Source: Liriodendron chinense (taxonomy: Eukaryota; Streptophyta; Magnoliopsida; Magnoliales; Magnoliaceae). From it: a stretch of DNA of 64,000 nucleotides. The DNA lies in the NCBI GenBank assembly GCA_003013855.2, contig PVNU02000868.1, positions 4,334,501 to 4,398,500 of the forward strand, read 5' to 3'. Shown here piece after piece: positions 31,966 through 44,004 of the stretch (within the stretch, counting starts at the first letter, position 1; each line of letters opens with the position of its first letter). The position numbers were made by a program, and so were the translations under genes. Under the pieces are notes generated by a model that was not told the origin of the DNA, ran no database searches, and saw only the letters and a program-made list of their open reading frames with translations.

Positions 31966-33990
31966 GAAGAAGAACGACAAAAAAGGAAAAGTAAAGGAGA
32001 AGAAAGATGAATCAGATTCCACTGCGGTCGCCTCAGATGGTGACATTGTTGTTATTCTTTCGGCAGATCAAGATGTTTGTCTCACGGCTACAAGTCAAGA
32101 CACCGACTGGGTGATAGACTCGGGAGCCTCGTTTCATGTGACTCCATATAGAGATTTCTTCATGAGTTACAAGTCAGGTGACTATGAGACGGTGAAGATG
32201 GGAAATTCTAGTATATCGAAGATTGTAGGGGTTGGTGATATTTCTGTGAAAATCGATGTGGGCTGCACATTGGTTCTCAGGGATGTGAGGCACATTCTAT
32301 ACCTTCGCCTCAACTTGATGTCGACAGGAAGGTTGGATGATGATGGCTATGAAAGCTAATTTGTTGGTGGGCACTGGAACCTTATCAAGGGTTCGTTGAT
32401 TGCAGCCAGAGGAAAGAAGTGTTGTGCCCTTTACAAGGCAAGTGTCAGTGTATGTAAGGGTGAGTTGAACGCAGCGAAATATTCAGCTACTGACATGTGG
32501 CACAGGCGTCTAGGCCACATGAGTAAAAAAGGGCTTCATCTACTAGCGAAGAAGCAGCTCCTTCCAGACGTGACAGGTATACCTCTCAAAACCTGTATTG
32601 ACTGTTTATCAGGGAAACAGCATAGAGTTTCATTTGTTAAATCTGCTTCCCATGTTAATAAAATGCATACATTAGATTTGTTTTATTCTGATGTTTGTGG
32701 TCCGATGAGGATAAAAACCTTAGGTGGGGCATTGTATTTTGTCACTTTTATAGATGATGCATTTAAGAGGGTTTGGGTTTATGCTTTGAAATCTAAGGAT
32801 GAGGTCTTTGGTGTGTTTAAAACGTTTCATGCTATGGTCGAGAGAGAGAGAGAGACAGGTAGATCGTTGAAGTGCATCTGCACTGACAATGGTGGTGAAT
32901 ACATAGGTGACTTCTACGAGTATTGTAAGTCACTAGGCATACGGTATGAACAGACGGTTCCCAAGACCCCCCAACATAATGGTGTAGCTGAGTGAATGAA
33001 TCACACCATTGTAGAGAGAATCAGATGCATGTTATCCCATGTAAAGTTGCCCAAGATGTTCTGGGGAAAAGCAATGCACATGGTGATGTATTTGAAAAAC
33101 AGGCCTCCATCAGCCTTGTTGAATAGAGAAGTACCTGAGAAGGTGTGAAATGGACGAGATCCGTCGTATAGTCATCTCAGGGTGTTTGGATGCAGCGTTC
33201 ACTTACCAAAGGACGAGAGGTCCAAGCTCGATATGAAGATCAGGTAGTATGTGTTCTTCGGGTACGGTGATGAAAAGTTCAGTTACAGGTTATGGGATCC
33301 GACTGAGAAGAAGCTCGTTAGGAACAGAGATGTAGTTTTCTTTGAAGATCAATGTATAGAAGACATTTGTAAGCTAGGGAAAAGCCAGCCTAGTTCAGGT
33401 GAGCTAGAGGACATGGATCCGATTACTCCTCCCGTGGTGCCTGATGACCGGGGAGTACAGCAAGGTGCAGAGGATGAGGGAGTCCCTACAGAAGATGGAC
33501 CAGGGGAACAGCCCCTACTTGATCCACCTGTTAAGCCACAAGTGAGGAGGACATCAAGGGACAGACATCTATCCAAGAAGTACGCGCCGCATGAGTACAT
33601 TATGCTCACTGATGGGGGAGAGCCAGAAGACTATTATGAGGCCCTAGTCAACGAGCATAAGGGGAAGTAGTTGAAAGCTATGCAAGAGGAGATGGAATCC
33701 TTGCATAAGAACCACACCTATGATATGGTGAAATTGCCTAAGGGCAAGAAAGCTCTGAACAACAAGTGGGTGTTCAGAAAGAAGAATGAGCAAAAGAATT
33801 CACAAATGAGGTTCAAGGCCAGACTAGTAGTGAAAGGGTTTGGTTAGAGGAAAGGTATAGACTTCGAGGAGATATTCTCACCAGTGGTGAAGATGACATC
33901 CATACGGGTGTTGCTCAGGTTGACGGCTAGCATGGATCTAAAGATAAAACAGTTCGATATCAAAATTGCCTTTCTCCATGGTGACCTAGA
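31966..33990 (+). pseudogene. Copia protease, integrase and start of RT
   Basis: The protease active site is TDWVIDSGASFHVT (about 32104-32145). The integrase follows: MWHRRLGHMSKKGL (zinc-binding start, about 32495), CIDCLSGKQHR, LDLFYSDVCGPM (first catalytic Asp), CTDNGGEY (second Asp) and TPQHNGVAE (Glu region, about 32990). The Copia integrase C-terminal end is at about 33250-33640 (FFGYGDEKFSYRLWDP ... TSRDRHLSKKY). RT starts at NNKWVFRKK and FKARLVVKGF and breaks off at HGDLE (33988), before the catalytic YVDD. Stops occur at 32357, 32993, 33146, 33245, 33667 and 33845. Confidence 0.9.
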
Positions 33991-33992
33991 AG

Positions 33993-34506
33993 TAGGGCTC
34001 TCAATGGGTCGGATCTGGATCGGATCCAGTTGGATCCGGCTCCAAGTCCATATATTTATAGACAGATTCGGATCAGATTCGGATCCAACTCGGATCCAAA
34101 AGGTGATATCCATATTCGATCCATTTATAAATTGTTAGATCCATTTTTTATCCAAAATCCATATAATCATCGGATTCGGGTAGGATCTAGGTCCGTATCC
34201 ACCCCCATTACAAATCTAAAAAAATATACGATATAAAATATATAATATAATATATTTAATTTAGTAGAAAATGATGCAAATCCCACTATTTACTACAGTA
34301 TGGTTGACATGGCCTAAAATAATCTGTAAAACGGATGGCCAGCATGAATTAACATATACAATAAGGTGACAATGAGTCGGATCTTAATCGGATTCGGATC
34401 GAACTCGGATATGCTCCTATGAATCCATATCCGGTCCATTTAAGTAATCAGACCTATTTTATGATCCAAATCCGGTCCATTTAACTAATTGGACCTATTT
34501 TAAGAT
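33993..34506 (+). mobile_element. hAT-like non-autonomous element, left part
   Basis: It starts TAGGGCTCTCAATGGGTCGG, a terminal motif of plant hAT-type elements. It is full of GGATC-rich short repeats (ggatcggatcc, ttcggatccaactcggatcc). Element C interrupts it at 34506, and it resumes at 40474 (ccaaatctgtattatatgg). No right terminus or 8-bp target duplication was found. Confidence 0.45.
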
Positions 34507-35971
34507 TGTTCACTTACCTCAAGTACAAGGCTGGGATGTTGTAATAATCTCGGTAAGACCGAGGTCGATCCACAGGGAAGGAAGTAAATAATTCCAACTA
34601 TCCTAATAACTAGAATCTAAGAGGTTTGTGAAATCGATTTTGAACATGAAACAGGAAAATCTGATAATGAAAGGGTAACTAGAGCATCAAGGATCCACTT
34701 ATAGCTCTCCTTTGATGCATAATTCTCTATGGTTTCTCAATTATTCAACTAGAATCAAAATCAAAACCTATCTAGCCGAATAATAAAGCGGTTATATTAT
34801 CAAAACAATCTGTCATATGGGTGATTAATACATATGATTCCCTCAATTCAAGTTAGGACTTGAGCACACTCAATTGCATAGGTCAATCCTAGTTCCAATA
34901 GGTTAAGATCAAAACTATGATAATCATCAAACCCTGTCACAAAGCTTAACTATATCATGATTTGAACTTTATTCAAATCATATGAACAATCAACACATAA
35001 TTCAGAATTTAAAACTTAAAGGTAGAACTTTGGTTTAAAGTTCCCACATAATGATCCAAGTTTAGAGCGTATTGAATCCGATTCCTCAGAGCGTACAGGT
35101 CTAGAACTGTGCAAAACAATTAAGAACTAAAGCAATTCTTCGAAAAATTCATGAGCCATCATAAGATTAAGAAAAACTACTTAGAACTTTATTCAAACTT
35201 CTATAAACTATTGTTCTTCAATAAATCAAACTTGAAACCAATAAAACGAATTAAAACATCTAGGTAAACTATAAGTTTCACCTCTTAGCTCTAGCTAAGA
35301 GGTTAGCTAATGAAAAGCATAAAAACAAATTAGAACTAGAAGAAGAAGAAAACTAGTTGTAGGAGGCTAAGAAGCCTCCTAGGTCTTGAATCCTTTGCTC
35401 CCCACGTTGCTAGATGGATTAAGAAAAGACTGTAGGTGTCATTTTATAGCATAGGAGTGTTGCCGACTTGGAAAAATCGCGAAAACCTTGGAGTCCTACT
35501 GCACTTGGGAAACCAGGAAGTTGGAATTAGAAAGTTACAGAAAAATCTGCAATCTGTTTGCATGTGGCCAACCGGTCTTGACCGGTCGGACCTGTCCATT
35601 GACAGTCCAGAAAACACAAGGGGGGGGGGGGGGGACCTGTTGGTCGACCGGTCTTGATCGGTCGAACCAAGCTGGTGGCTGGTCCAGCGACCTCTGTAAT
35701 GGGCTCCACTGATGGTCGGTCGGCCTCCTATTTTTCTTCATTTTTCTTCTTTCTTCCTTCCTTTTCCTCCTCTCTTTCTTCACCATTCCTTGGCCCACTT
35801 TTGATCATCATCAAAGGGCTCCTAATTATGCTCTTTTGAACAGTAATTGTGTAAAGTCTCTCTCTCAATCCTATATCCACAAAACAAACACTAGATGGGT
35901 CCTTTAAACATGCATATCATGCATATGTATGATGAATTGGAGTTAGATATGTATAAATTAGAAGCTCAACA
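34507..35971 (-). mobile_element. Element C 3' LTR
   Basis: Plus strand TGTTCACTTACCTC ... gaagctcaaca. U5 lies at its left. The TATA box (minus) is near 35441-35448, palindrome units at about 35567-35590 and 35640-35668, and a G15 run at 35620-35634. Confidence 0.92.
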
Positions 35972-35983
35972 CACCCCCCAACC
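35972..35983 (-). promoter_or_regulatory. Polypurine tract (element C)
   Basis: Plus strand caccccccaacc, i.e. GGTTGGGGGGTG on the element strand, directly beside the 3' LTR. It is identical to the element A PPT. Confidence 0.85.
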
Positions 35984-37092
35984 AACTTTTTGCTAGTCCC
36001 GAGCAAATCATGTGTGAAATAAGTTTTATTCTCCAAAACCCAACTCTCCTTTAGAAACTATGCTATACACTTCAAGATGTGCGAGTGCAAAAATTAGGAA
36101 AACTTAGTGATAGAAGTTGAGACCTTAACCTTCTCAAAACATAAAAAGTGTTCATATAGAATTCTCGTTGATTGACTGATAAATAGAAGAATCCAAACAA
36201 ATTTAACCTAGTGTGCATAGTGAATGTTCATCTCATGAATTTTCAGGGTTATCTTCTTCATAGATCAAGTAAATTAGGGATCTAAGGTGTACAGATCAAC
36301 AACAAGCCTATGACAGGAATTTGCCTTACCATCCTTCCGATGGCTTTCACACTACGTCCCATTTCCTGCTTTGGTTACGAGTAGACCATCCCCCGGTTGG
36401 TAATAGGTAGCCCTTTTCGAAATTTTCCACCATATTTTCAATCATTCTCATATTTTCATCATTTCTTTCCTTTTCATACACATTAGACAGGATTTTGAGA
36501 AATCCATATCTTTCGTTATTTTCCCATGGACAAGGATGGATAAAGTACCCCAGCTTGGTTTCTCAACACCTCAAATCTAAACCTAGCCAATCCATAAATC
36601 TACATAATCCTTTCAAAAATGAGAATTGTGTAAAAGTGAACTAGGTATAAAAGTGTTTCAATTTTTCTATCAATCAAATCAATAGGGGGATCCAATTAGA
36701 AAGCCATTATGTTACAAGTCCTTTAAGAGTTTCAAAATCATCTCACTACATCTTTCTTCCATACGTACTTACGACATCTCAAGTGCATATAAATGCGGTT
36801 TTCCAAAGGAGTTTTGAATTTTTAGAAAAATCAAAAATTTACTACATAATTATTCGAAATGTTACAAAAGCTAGTAGATTCATCTAAGGAATCTCACCCC
36901 CCAACCAAAATCTTACATTGTCCTCAATGTAATAAGATATGCAATATACATGACATGAAAGCAATGACATAAAACACAGGAGAGTGAGAACGAGAGTACA
37001 TGAGGTAGCAACTTGATCAATTCTAGCATCTTTCATTATCTTGATGAGACTTATTCAATCCTAAATGTAGAATCAAATCCTAACCTAGCTAC
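35984..37092 (-). other. Element C 3' noncoding region
   Basis: It holds the conserved blocks seen in A and B: 36311-36415 (gacaggaatttgccttacc ... ccggttggtaataggtagc) and the internal PPT-like block 36895-36929. No coding frame is visible. Confidence 0.75.
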
Positions 37093-38709
37093 CTACCTTT
37101 GATTAGTCCGATCGACTACATGATCAAATTTGAGCAGGATCTTCATGAATTTCAATAGGTTTCTCATGAGGACCATCCAAAGTCCTGCTCGAATGTACAC
37201 ATGGGTGCATGCCTTCATTAAGGTCCAATCATAGTGTGTACCACACGCATGTAAGGAGGAGATAAGAGCAGCAAAAAGATATCTCCTCAAGTGCTGAATT
37301 GGGTTGTAATTGATTAAAAACGGGTCCTCCCAATCAGAATTTTCAATGGGCTGAAGAACCCATGATGGTGGAGAGACATACATCAAGTATTCTTCAGTTC
37401 GGGTTGTCTACTCCATAATTTCAGAATTGCACAGTGCTTCCCTAAACAATAGTAAAGAGTGTAAATCAGTGGAATGTTGTTCTTCAGGCATCGACACCAT
37501 GTCTAACAAACTAACCAACTCCTTAATCATCTCAGCATCAAGATCATAGGGTTGGGCCATGCATTCCTCTAGGAAATCGTGAGAGTCGGATGAAGGGTCC
37601 TCATTCTCCCTAAGTGATTGAGGAAATCCTGTTTTAAGGTTAAGGAATTCCTCCTCTATAGAGGGGAGGTCTTCCAAAGAAAATTTTTCAGATTCAGTGG
37701 TAAGCACAACATCTAGCATTGGTTAATCTTTTGAAATTTTGGATTGTGCCACCCCGTCATCCAAAAAAACAAAATTTTCAACCCAATGGAGTTCTTCCAC
37801 AATAGAATCCAACATGTGTTGTTGGTGGAAGGACTCAAAAATATCAACTTCGGCCATCTCTCTAGTAAGAATATCTTCTGGTGACTTATAAACATTCGGC
37901 CCTTTTGAAGAAGAAATCATGGACTCACAATCATCCTTCAAATCCTCATTGTAGGCAATCAAACTATCACTTTCAGATTTTATAGATTTCTCGGGTTCAT
38001 CAACTGTCCTTGAAATCTCTCCATCATTCAAATCGGAATAGCTAAAAGAGATAGTTGATTCACCATAATCGATGGTAATGTTGGGATCACTGAAATCGAC
38101 ATCCTCTAAAAGTTTAGTCATTAAATCGAAAGAGGGTTGGGCTTAGATAGCCTCATCCTCCCCATTGTTGGGGGTTGATTTGGTGTTCTCAATGTCGAGT
38201 TCTGGATTTTGAGAGGTTGGCGAGAGGTTTTGTATGCATTGTTTAGTTATTTTCATAAACTCTCGCAGCGTATCCTCAAGAGTTCGTGTCGGTTGCGGCT
38301 CATGAGAAAGAAACTCTTAAGGATAATTGTTGACATCCATGGTTAGCTCATCTTTCAAGTTGAAATTTTGATGCTCCCACCAATTTGGATTATGCATGTC
38401 ATATGTTGGGCTTTTAGATGGTTGTTGATATGCGTAGCCATACAAATGATCATGCATTGTCCTAACCAGTGGAACATTATTCATCTCTTTCCGATACTCT
38501 CCTATCGTCTTACTCGATGAAAAGTTATAGACATTGTTCTCATTCCGGTAATCTTATAATGTCTTACGTGGGGGAGTATTATAAGTAGATTGAGTCTTAG
38601 GAAGATAATCATGCTTATAATTGTTCCAATTATAATGAATTTGGATTCCATGGTCCGACATCTCATCTTCCAAAAGGTATGCATAAGCAGCACCCTTCCA
38701 ATTAGCCAT
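37093..38709 (-). pseudogene. Element C acidic ORF of unknown function, five in-frame stops
   Basis: An ATG at 38707-38709 (MANWKGAAYAYLLEDEMSDH) opens a frame that stays in one phase for about 538 codons to a stop at 37093. It is interrupted only by TAA, TAA, TAA, TAA and TAG, each one C-to-T change from a Gln codon. The N-terminal third is Asn/Tyr/His-rich (HYNWNNYKHDY, HLYGYAYQQPSKSPTYD). The middle is strongly acidic and Ser-rich (DFSDPNITIDYGEST, DEPEKSIKSESDSLIAYNED). The C-terminus carries WEDPFLINYNPIQHLRR, resembling the WDDPYLFKYCPDQIIRR just before the integrase zinc finger of element B. It has no gag knuckle, protease or RT motif. I do not recognise the family. Confidence 0.7.
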
Positions 38710-38957
38710 AATGAGATTTTAAGGAGTTGAAACTACCATAATTTAGGAAGAAGAACAAAAAGAAGGAAAGGAGATGGAGAGATGTTACCCATGAAGGTGA
38801 GAACTATGTCAGCAACTAAGTTCCTACCAAACACAAAAACAGAAAATTGTTAGTAATCTAGAAAAAATCAGAAAATTACTTCTAGAAAAACTGGAAATCC
38901 TATCTAAACTAAAACTACTCTATAGCCACTAGAACAATTAGAACCGTTTAACCTCCA

Positions 38958-38975
38958 TCCCCGGCAACGGCGCCA
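38958..38975 (-). other. Primer binding site, tRNA-Asp (element C)
   Basis: Plus strand tccccggcaacggcgcca, an exact complement of TGGCGCCGTTGCCGGGGA, six bases from the LTR. Confidence 0.9.
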
Positions 38976-38981
38976 AAAACT

Positions 38982-40468
38982 TGTTCGCTCGCCTCAAGTG
39001 CAAGGCTGCGATGTAGTAATAATCTCGGTAAGATCGAGGTCAATCCATAGGGAAGGAAGTAAACAATTCCAACTATCGTAATAACTAGAATCTAAGAGGT
39101 TTGTGAAATCTGTTTTGAACATGAAATAGGAAAATCTGATAATGAAAGGGTAACTAGAGCATCAAGGATCCACTTATAGCTCTCCTTTGATGCATAATTC
39201 ATTATGGTTTCTCAATTACTCAACTAGAATCAAAATCAAATCCTATCTAGCCGAATGATAAAGCAGTTATATTATCAAAACAATCTGTCATATGTGTGAT
39301 TAATACACATGATTGCCTCAATTCAAGTTAGGACTTGAGCACACTCAATTGCATAGGTCAATCCTAGTTCCAATAGGTTAAGATCAAAACTATGATAATC
39401 ATCAAAACCTATCACAAAGCTTAACTATATCATGATTTGAACTTCATTCAAATCATATGAACAATCAACACATAATTCAGAATTTAAAACATAAAGGTAG
39501 AGCTTTGGTTTAAAGTTCCCACATAATGATATCCAAGTCTAGAGTGAATTGAATCCGATTCCTTGGAGCGTACAGGTCTAGAACTGTGCAAAACAATTAA
39601 AAACTAAAGCAATTCTTCCAAAAATCCATGAGCCATCATAAGATTAAGAAAAACTACTTAGAACTTTATTCAAACTTCTATAAACCATTGTTCTTCAATA
39701 AATCAAACTTGAAACTAATAAAATGAATTAAAATATCTAGGTAAACTATAAGTTTCACATCTTAGCTCTAGCTAAGAGGTTAGCTAATGAAAAGTATAAA
39801 AACAAATTAGAACTAGAAGAAGAAGAAAACTAGTTGTAGGGGAGGCTAAGAAGCCTCCTAGGTCTTGAATCCTTTACTCCCCACGTTGCTAGATGGATTA
39901 GGAAGAGACTATAGGTGTCCTTTTATAGCATAGGAGTGTTGCCGACTTGGAAAAATTGCAGAACCTTAGAGTCCTACTGCACTTGGGAAACCAGGAAGTT
40001 GGAATTAGAAAGTTGCAGAAAAATCTGCAATTTGTTTGCATGTGGCCGACCGGACCGGTCCTTTGACAGTCCAGAAAACACAAGGGGGGGGGGGGGGGGG
40101 GGGGGGGGGGGACCTGTTGGTCGACCGATCAAGATCAAGATCGGTCGGACCAACCTGGTGGCTGGTCTAGCGACCTCTGTAATGGGCTCCACTACTAGCC
40201 GACCGGTCTTGACCGGTCGGCCTCCTATTTTTCTTCAGTTTTCTTCTTTCTTCCTTCCTTTTCCTCCTCTCTTTCTTCACCATTTCTTGGCCCGCCTTTG
40301 ATCCTCATCAAAGGCCTCCTAATTATGCTCTTTTGAACAGTAATTGTGTAAAGTCTCTCTCTCAATCCTACATCCACAAAACAAACACTAGATGGGTCCT
40401 TTAAACATGCATACCATGCATATGTATGATGAATTGGAGTTAGATATGTATAAATTAGAAGTTCAACA
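38982..40468 (-). mobile_element. Element C 5' LTR
   Basis: Plus strand TGTTCGCTCGCCTC ... gaagttcaaca. It is highly similar to 34507-35971. The TATA box (minus) is at 39920-39927, palindrome units at about 40046-40064, 40122-40150 and 40196-40222, and a G28 run at 40084-40111. Confidence 0.92.
40084..40111. repeat. G28 homopolymer in element C LTR
   Basis: An uninterrupted run of 28 G. The matching site in the other LTR has 15 G (35620-35634), so the tract has slipped since insertion or during sequencing. Confidence 0.85.
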
Positions 40469-40473
40469 AAGAT

Positions 40474-40530
40474 CCAAATCTGTATTATATGGATTCAGAG
40501 CAAATCAGATCTTAGATCTAATAAGGGTGG
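40474..40530 (+). mobile_element. hAT-like element, continuation after element C
   Basis: Sequence resuming after the AAGAT duplication continues the 'gatccaaatc...' pattern of 34440-34506. Confidence 0.35.
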
Positions 40531-40596
40531 TTAGGGAATCGTACCAAGGGTGGGGTGTTAGGGAATCGTGCGTAAGGGTGGTTAGGGAATCGGATT
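40523..40596. repeat. ~25-bp tandem repeat, three copies
   Basis: Units share aagggtggttagggaatcg (second copy diverged), with the third followed by a gattgcgtattgag tail. Confidence 0.7.
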
Positions 40597-40644
40597 GCGT
40601 ATTGAGTTACTCAATACACTTTTATTGGAGTAAAGTCTGTTGAG

Positions 40645-41078
40645 CCCACTGTGAATGTATGTGGTTTATCCACGCCGTCCATCCATTTTTCCAGCTTATT
40701 TTATGGATTAGCACAAAATTGAAGCATATCCAAAGCTTAAGTGGACCAGACCATAGGAAACAATGTGAATAATGATTTCCACCATTAAAACCTCCCTTGG
40801 ACCCAAAGTGATGTTTATCTGTCATCCAACTTGTTCGTAAGAGCACACAGACATGATGAAGGTAAAAAAAAAAACAAATATCATCTTTATCAAAAACTTC
40901 CATGACCCGCAACATTTTTTCAACAGTAGAGGTTTAATTCACACTGCTTCCTGTGTTGTGGTCTACTTGAGCTTTGTATAAGGTTCATTTTTATCTCAAG
41001 CTCTAAAATTACCTGGTAAACTAAATGGACATAGTGGATAAATTACATAAATCATGGTGGGCCCCATAAAATTTACTC
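40645..41078. mobile_element. Hairpin MITE-like element, full length
   Basis: The left arm gagcccactgtgaatgtatg ... gccgtccatccattt pairs with the right arm aaatggacatagtgg ... catggtgggcccc. Inner blocks 'gcttaagtggaccagacc' and 'gtggtctacttgagctttg' also pair. Confidence 0.7.
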
Positions 41079-41170
41079 AGTATGTGATCCACTTCGGTTA
41101 GTTAGGGAAGCCGATTGGGTGGTGTGGCACACACCACGACTTCGGTGGTGTATTGACGTCGCCAAATTAT

Positions 41171-41612
41171 GTGAGCCCCACTATGATGTATATGTTATAT
41201 CTACACCATCCATCCATTTTGCAAAATCATTTCAGGGAATAGGAGAAGAAAGAGAGATCCAAACCTTAAGTGTTCCACATCACATGACACTCGCCTTTAA
41301 ATGGCAAATAAAAGTAATATTTATTAACCATCCAACCTGTTCATAAGGTCCACAATAATGTTTAGTCTCCATCCAACCAGTTCATCAAGTCACAAAAACT
41401 TGAACCAAGCGAAAAGAAAAATATCAGCTTGATCCAAAACTTTTGTGGCCTTATAAAGTTTTCAATGGTAGGCCTTCAATCCCCAATGCTTTCTATGGTT
41501 TAGTCCACTTGAGCATTGGATCTGCCTCATTTTTTGGGGTTATGCCCTAAAATAATCTTGCATAATGAATGGGTGATGTGGATATAACATATACATCATA
41601 GTCAGGCCCACA
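41171..41612. mobile_element. Hairpin MITE-like element, full length
   Basis: The left arm gagccccactatgatgtatatg ... accatccatccattttgc pairs with the right arm cataatgaatgggtgatgtgg ... catcatagtcaggccc. A short self-complementary sequence, gtggtgtggcacacaccac, lies just outside at about 41119-41138. Confidence 0.7.
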
Positions 41613-41953
41613 GAATTGTTTCCTCAGTTTTTCGGCACTCGAGTTACACCCATGGTCACGTGTGATTTGCGCGGCTGTGCTAGAACTGATTGTGCAGCTC
41701 GATTCCAACCAATTTAACTTCGACCCCAAGCACCAAAATAGGCAAATACGTCAAACTCAACTATATATGACCGAGATATGAGAAGATCGGTCGCCTATTC
41801 AGCCACTCGCAAGATGTTCAAAATGATCAGGCGATTATCGAAGGGTTGGGTTTGTCCTCTGAAATTGGGTTATACCTTGCCTTCCACAGAAAGGACTTTT
41901 TTAGATACCATAGTGAACCAAATGGAAATACTTACAGTCGATCATAGAAAATG
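41613..41953. other. Unassigned sequence
   Basis: No feature recognised. An open frame at 41778-42035 crosses into the LTR at 41954 and has no motif. Confidence 0.35.
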
Positions 41954-42419
41954 TGTAACGTTCCGAATTTTAGCCAACTTGGATTTAAAAAATTATCGAA
42001 TTTTTTTACTAAATTTATTTTATTTTACCACGTAGTGATCTTTAACACTTGATCATAGCCTATACCAGTAAAGAACCACACAAATTCAATTAATCAACGG
42101 TAAGAAGTTAACGAATCCGCCCGATCACAAAAAATCTTGAGCCTAACCTTGTGATTTATTCATCTAGGGCCCAGATCTAGACAACCCGTCACTGATTAAT
42201 CAAGATAATCGTAACTTGACGAAGATCTACCTAAGACCAACACAACTGACAGTTTGAACATGTGCATGACCCAAATTACCAAATGATCATATAATATAGA
42301 AATAAATGGTTGAAGATGTATTAGGCCAACACCATTTTTGCTAACTTTCTAATGATCAAACCCTAAACATAAGTTGATCTGACCCCACACATAATACACA
42401 CAAAATCTCACATTTTAAT

Positions 42420-43992
42420 TGTTCGCTTCCCCAAGTGTAGGGTTGCGATGTAGTAATAAACTCGGTAAGACCGAGGTCGATCCACAGGGACTTATGTAGG
42501 ATTTCACAAACACATCCAAAAGTGTCTATTAAAAGCTAATAATCAGATTTTGAATAGAATTGATGTGAATAATAGTTTTAAACTAATTTGAATGTAGACA
42601 ATTATAAAAAGGCACTAGGGGTTCAAGGATCCACTTGTAGCAATCCTTGATGTTCAATCCGCTGTGGTTTCTCATTCTCTCAACTAGAATCGACATTAAG
42701 GTCTATCTAGTCGGACGATAGAGCTGTTAAACCAAACAATCTGTATTATGTAAGTTCGATGCATAAGATTCACTCAATGTAGGCTGAGCTGAGCATGCTC
42801 AATTGCATAGGTCATTCCCCTTTCCAAACAGTCCAATTCATAATCATAACCATCCTCAAGTCCTATCACAAGACAAGGCTAGATCATGATTTGAACTAGA
42901 TTCAAATCACATGCACAGTCCCTTACATAACCCAGAAAATCAGAAAAATAAAACTTTGGTAGGAAGTCCCTTCATGAAGATCATAGTCCTAGAGCGCACT
43001 CCGATTCCTTGGATCATACAGGTCTAGACTGATACAAACCAAATAAGGAATTAAGTAATTGTCCCAAACATCCATGAGTCATCATAAGACTAAGACAAAC
43101 TACTTAAAAACTTGTATAAACTTCAAACCATAGTCCATAATCATGAATTCCATACTTAAAACCAACTAGCTACGAATTGAAACATCTTGGATCCACTACA
43201 AGCTTCACCTCTTAGCCCTAGCTAAGAGGTTTAGCTGCTCATGATCCAAGGAAACATGAAACAACTAAAAAGTTCATAAAAACAGCAAAACAAACTAGAG
43301 GGAGTTGTGGAACTCCGAGATTCACTTCTGCCGCCTCCAAGCTTACTTCAACCCTTCTTAGATACCCTAGGAACGATCCCTAGGTGTCCTTTTATAGTCT
43401 GGAGGCTCCGCAACTTCAGAAGAATCGAGAAACTGCGTAAGAGTTACGCAGTGCGCAGAAGAAATCGGGCCAGGAATAGAAGTTCTGATTTTTCACATTG
43501 GCCGACCGGTCTGGACCGGTCGGACTGGGCTGGCTGACCGATCACGACCGGTCTGGCCCTCTTCTGGCAGTAGTCCAGCAACCATGCTCGACCGGTCAAG
43601 ACCGGTCGGGCTTATTCAACAATGTTCCAGCAGGTATGGCCGACTGGTCAAGACCGGTCGGTCATCTTCATTAAAGCTCCAGCGTGCGTGGCTGACCGGT
43701 CTGGACCGGTCAGGCTCCCTTGGCCGACCGGTCTAGACCGGTCGGCTTCTGTTGCTTTTTCTTTTCTTCCTTTCTTTCTTCTACTCTCTTCTTTCTTTGC
43801 TTCTTACTTCCTTCGGCCCACCTTGGGTCTTCATCCAAGGATCTAAATAAGTTCTTTTCATCTTCAATTAGGTGGAGTCCACTCTCAAACCTGCAATCAC
43901 AAAACATGCATTAGATTAGTCTATAAACCATGCAAACCTCGCACAATGAGTGATGAATTGGGGTTAGAATATGCGCAATTAAGAGCTCAACA
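42420..43992 (-). mobile_element. Element B 3' LTR
   Basis: Plus strand TGTTCGCTTCCCC ... aagagctcaaca. The U5 hairpin is at 42461-42475, the TATA box (minus) at 43389-43396 and the palindrome array at 43499-43745. Confidence 0.95.
43499..43745 (-). repeat. GACCGGTC palindrome array, element B 3' LTR
   Basis: Six paired units with two-base spacers (TG, AC, AA, AA, TG, TA), several perfect, lie about 105 bp upstream of the TATA box on the element strand. Confidence 0.9.
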
Positions 43993-44004
43993 CACCCCCC
44001 AACC
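43993..44004 (-). promoter_or_regulatory. Polypurine tract (element B)
   Basis: Plus strand caccccccaacc, identical to the PPT of A and C. Confidence 0.88.

Larger units (their letters stand above)
26968..33990 (+). mobile_element. Ty1/Copia element, 3'-truncated, with two nested solo LTRs
   Basis: It comprises a 5' LTR ending at 27551, an iMet PBS at 27555-27566, gag from 27606, then protease, integrase and the start of RT to 33990. There a hAT-like sequence begins and the rest of RT, RNase H and the 3' LTR are absent. Two Athila-family solo LTRs (27684-29744 and 30314-31867) sit inside gag, each with a 5-bp duplication. The reading frame of gag is collinear across both once they are ignored. 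Confidence 0.88.
34507..40468 (-). mobile_element. Element C: non-autonomous Athila-related retrotransposon
   Basis: It is structurally complete: AAGAT target duplications at 34502-34506 and 40469-40473, LTRs 34507-35971 and 38982-40468, a tRNA-Asp-type PBS at 38958-38975 and a PPT at 35972-35983. The internal region is only 3.0 kb. It has no gag, protease, RT or integrase, just one long acidic ORF (37093-38709) plus the conserved 3' noncoding modules shared with A and B. It must rely on proteins supplied by another element. Confidence 0.93.

Noticed and set aside
33844..34236. Frames in the GGATC-rich segment on both strands
   Set aside because: They arise from short tandem-like GGATC repeats of the hAT-like element and carry no domain.
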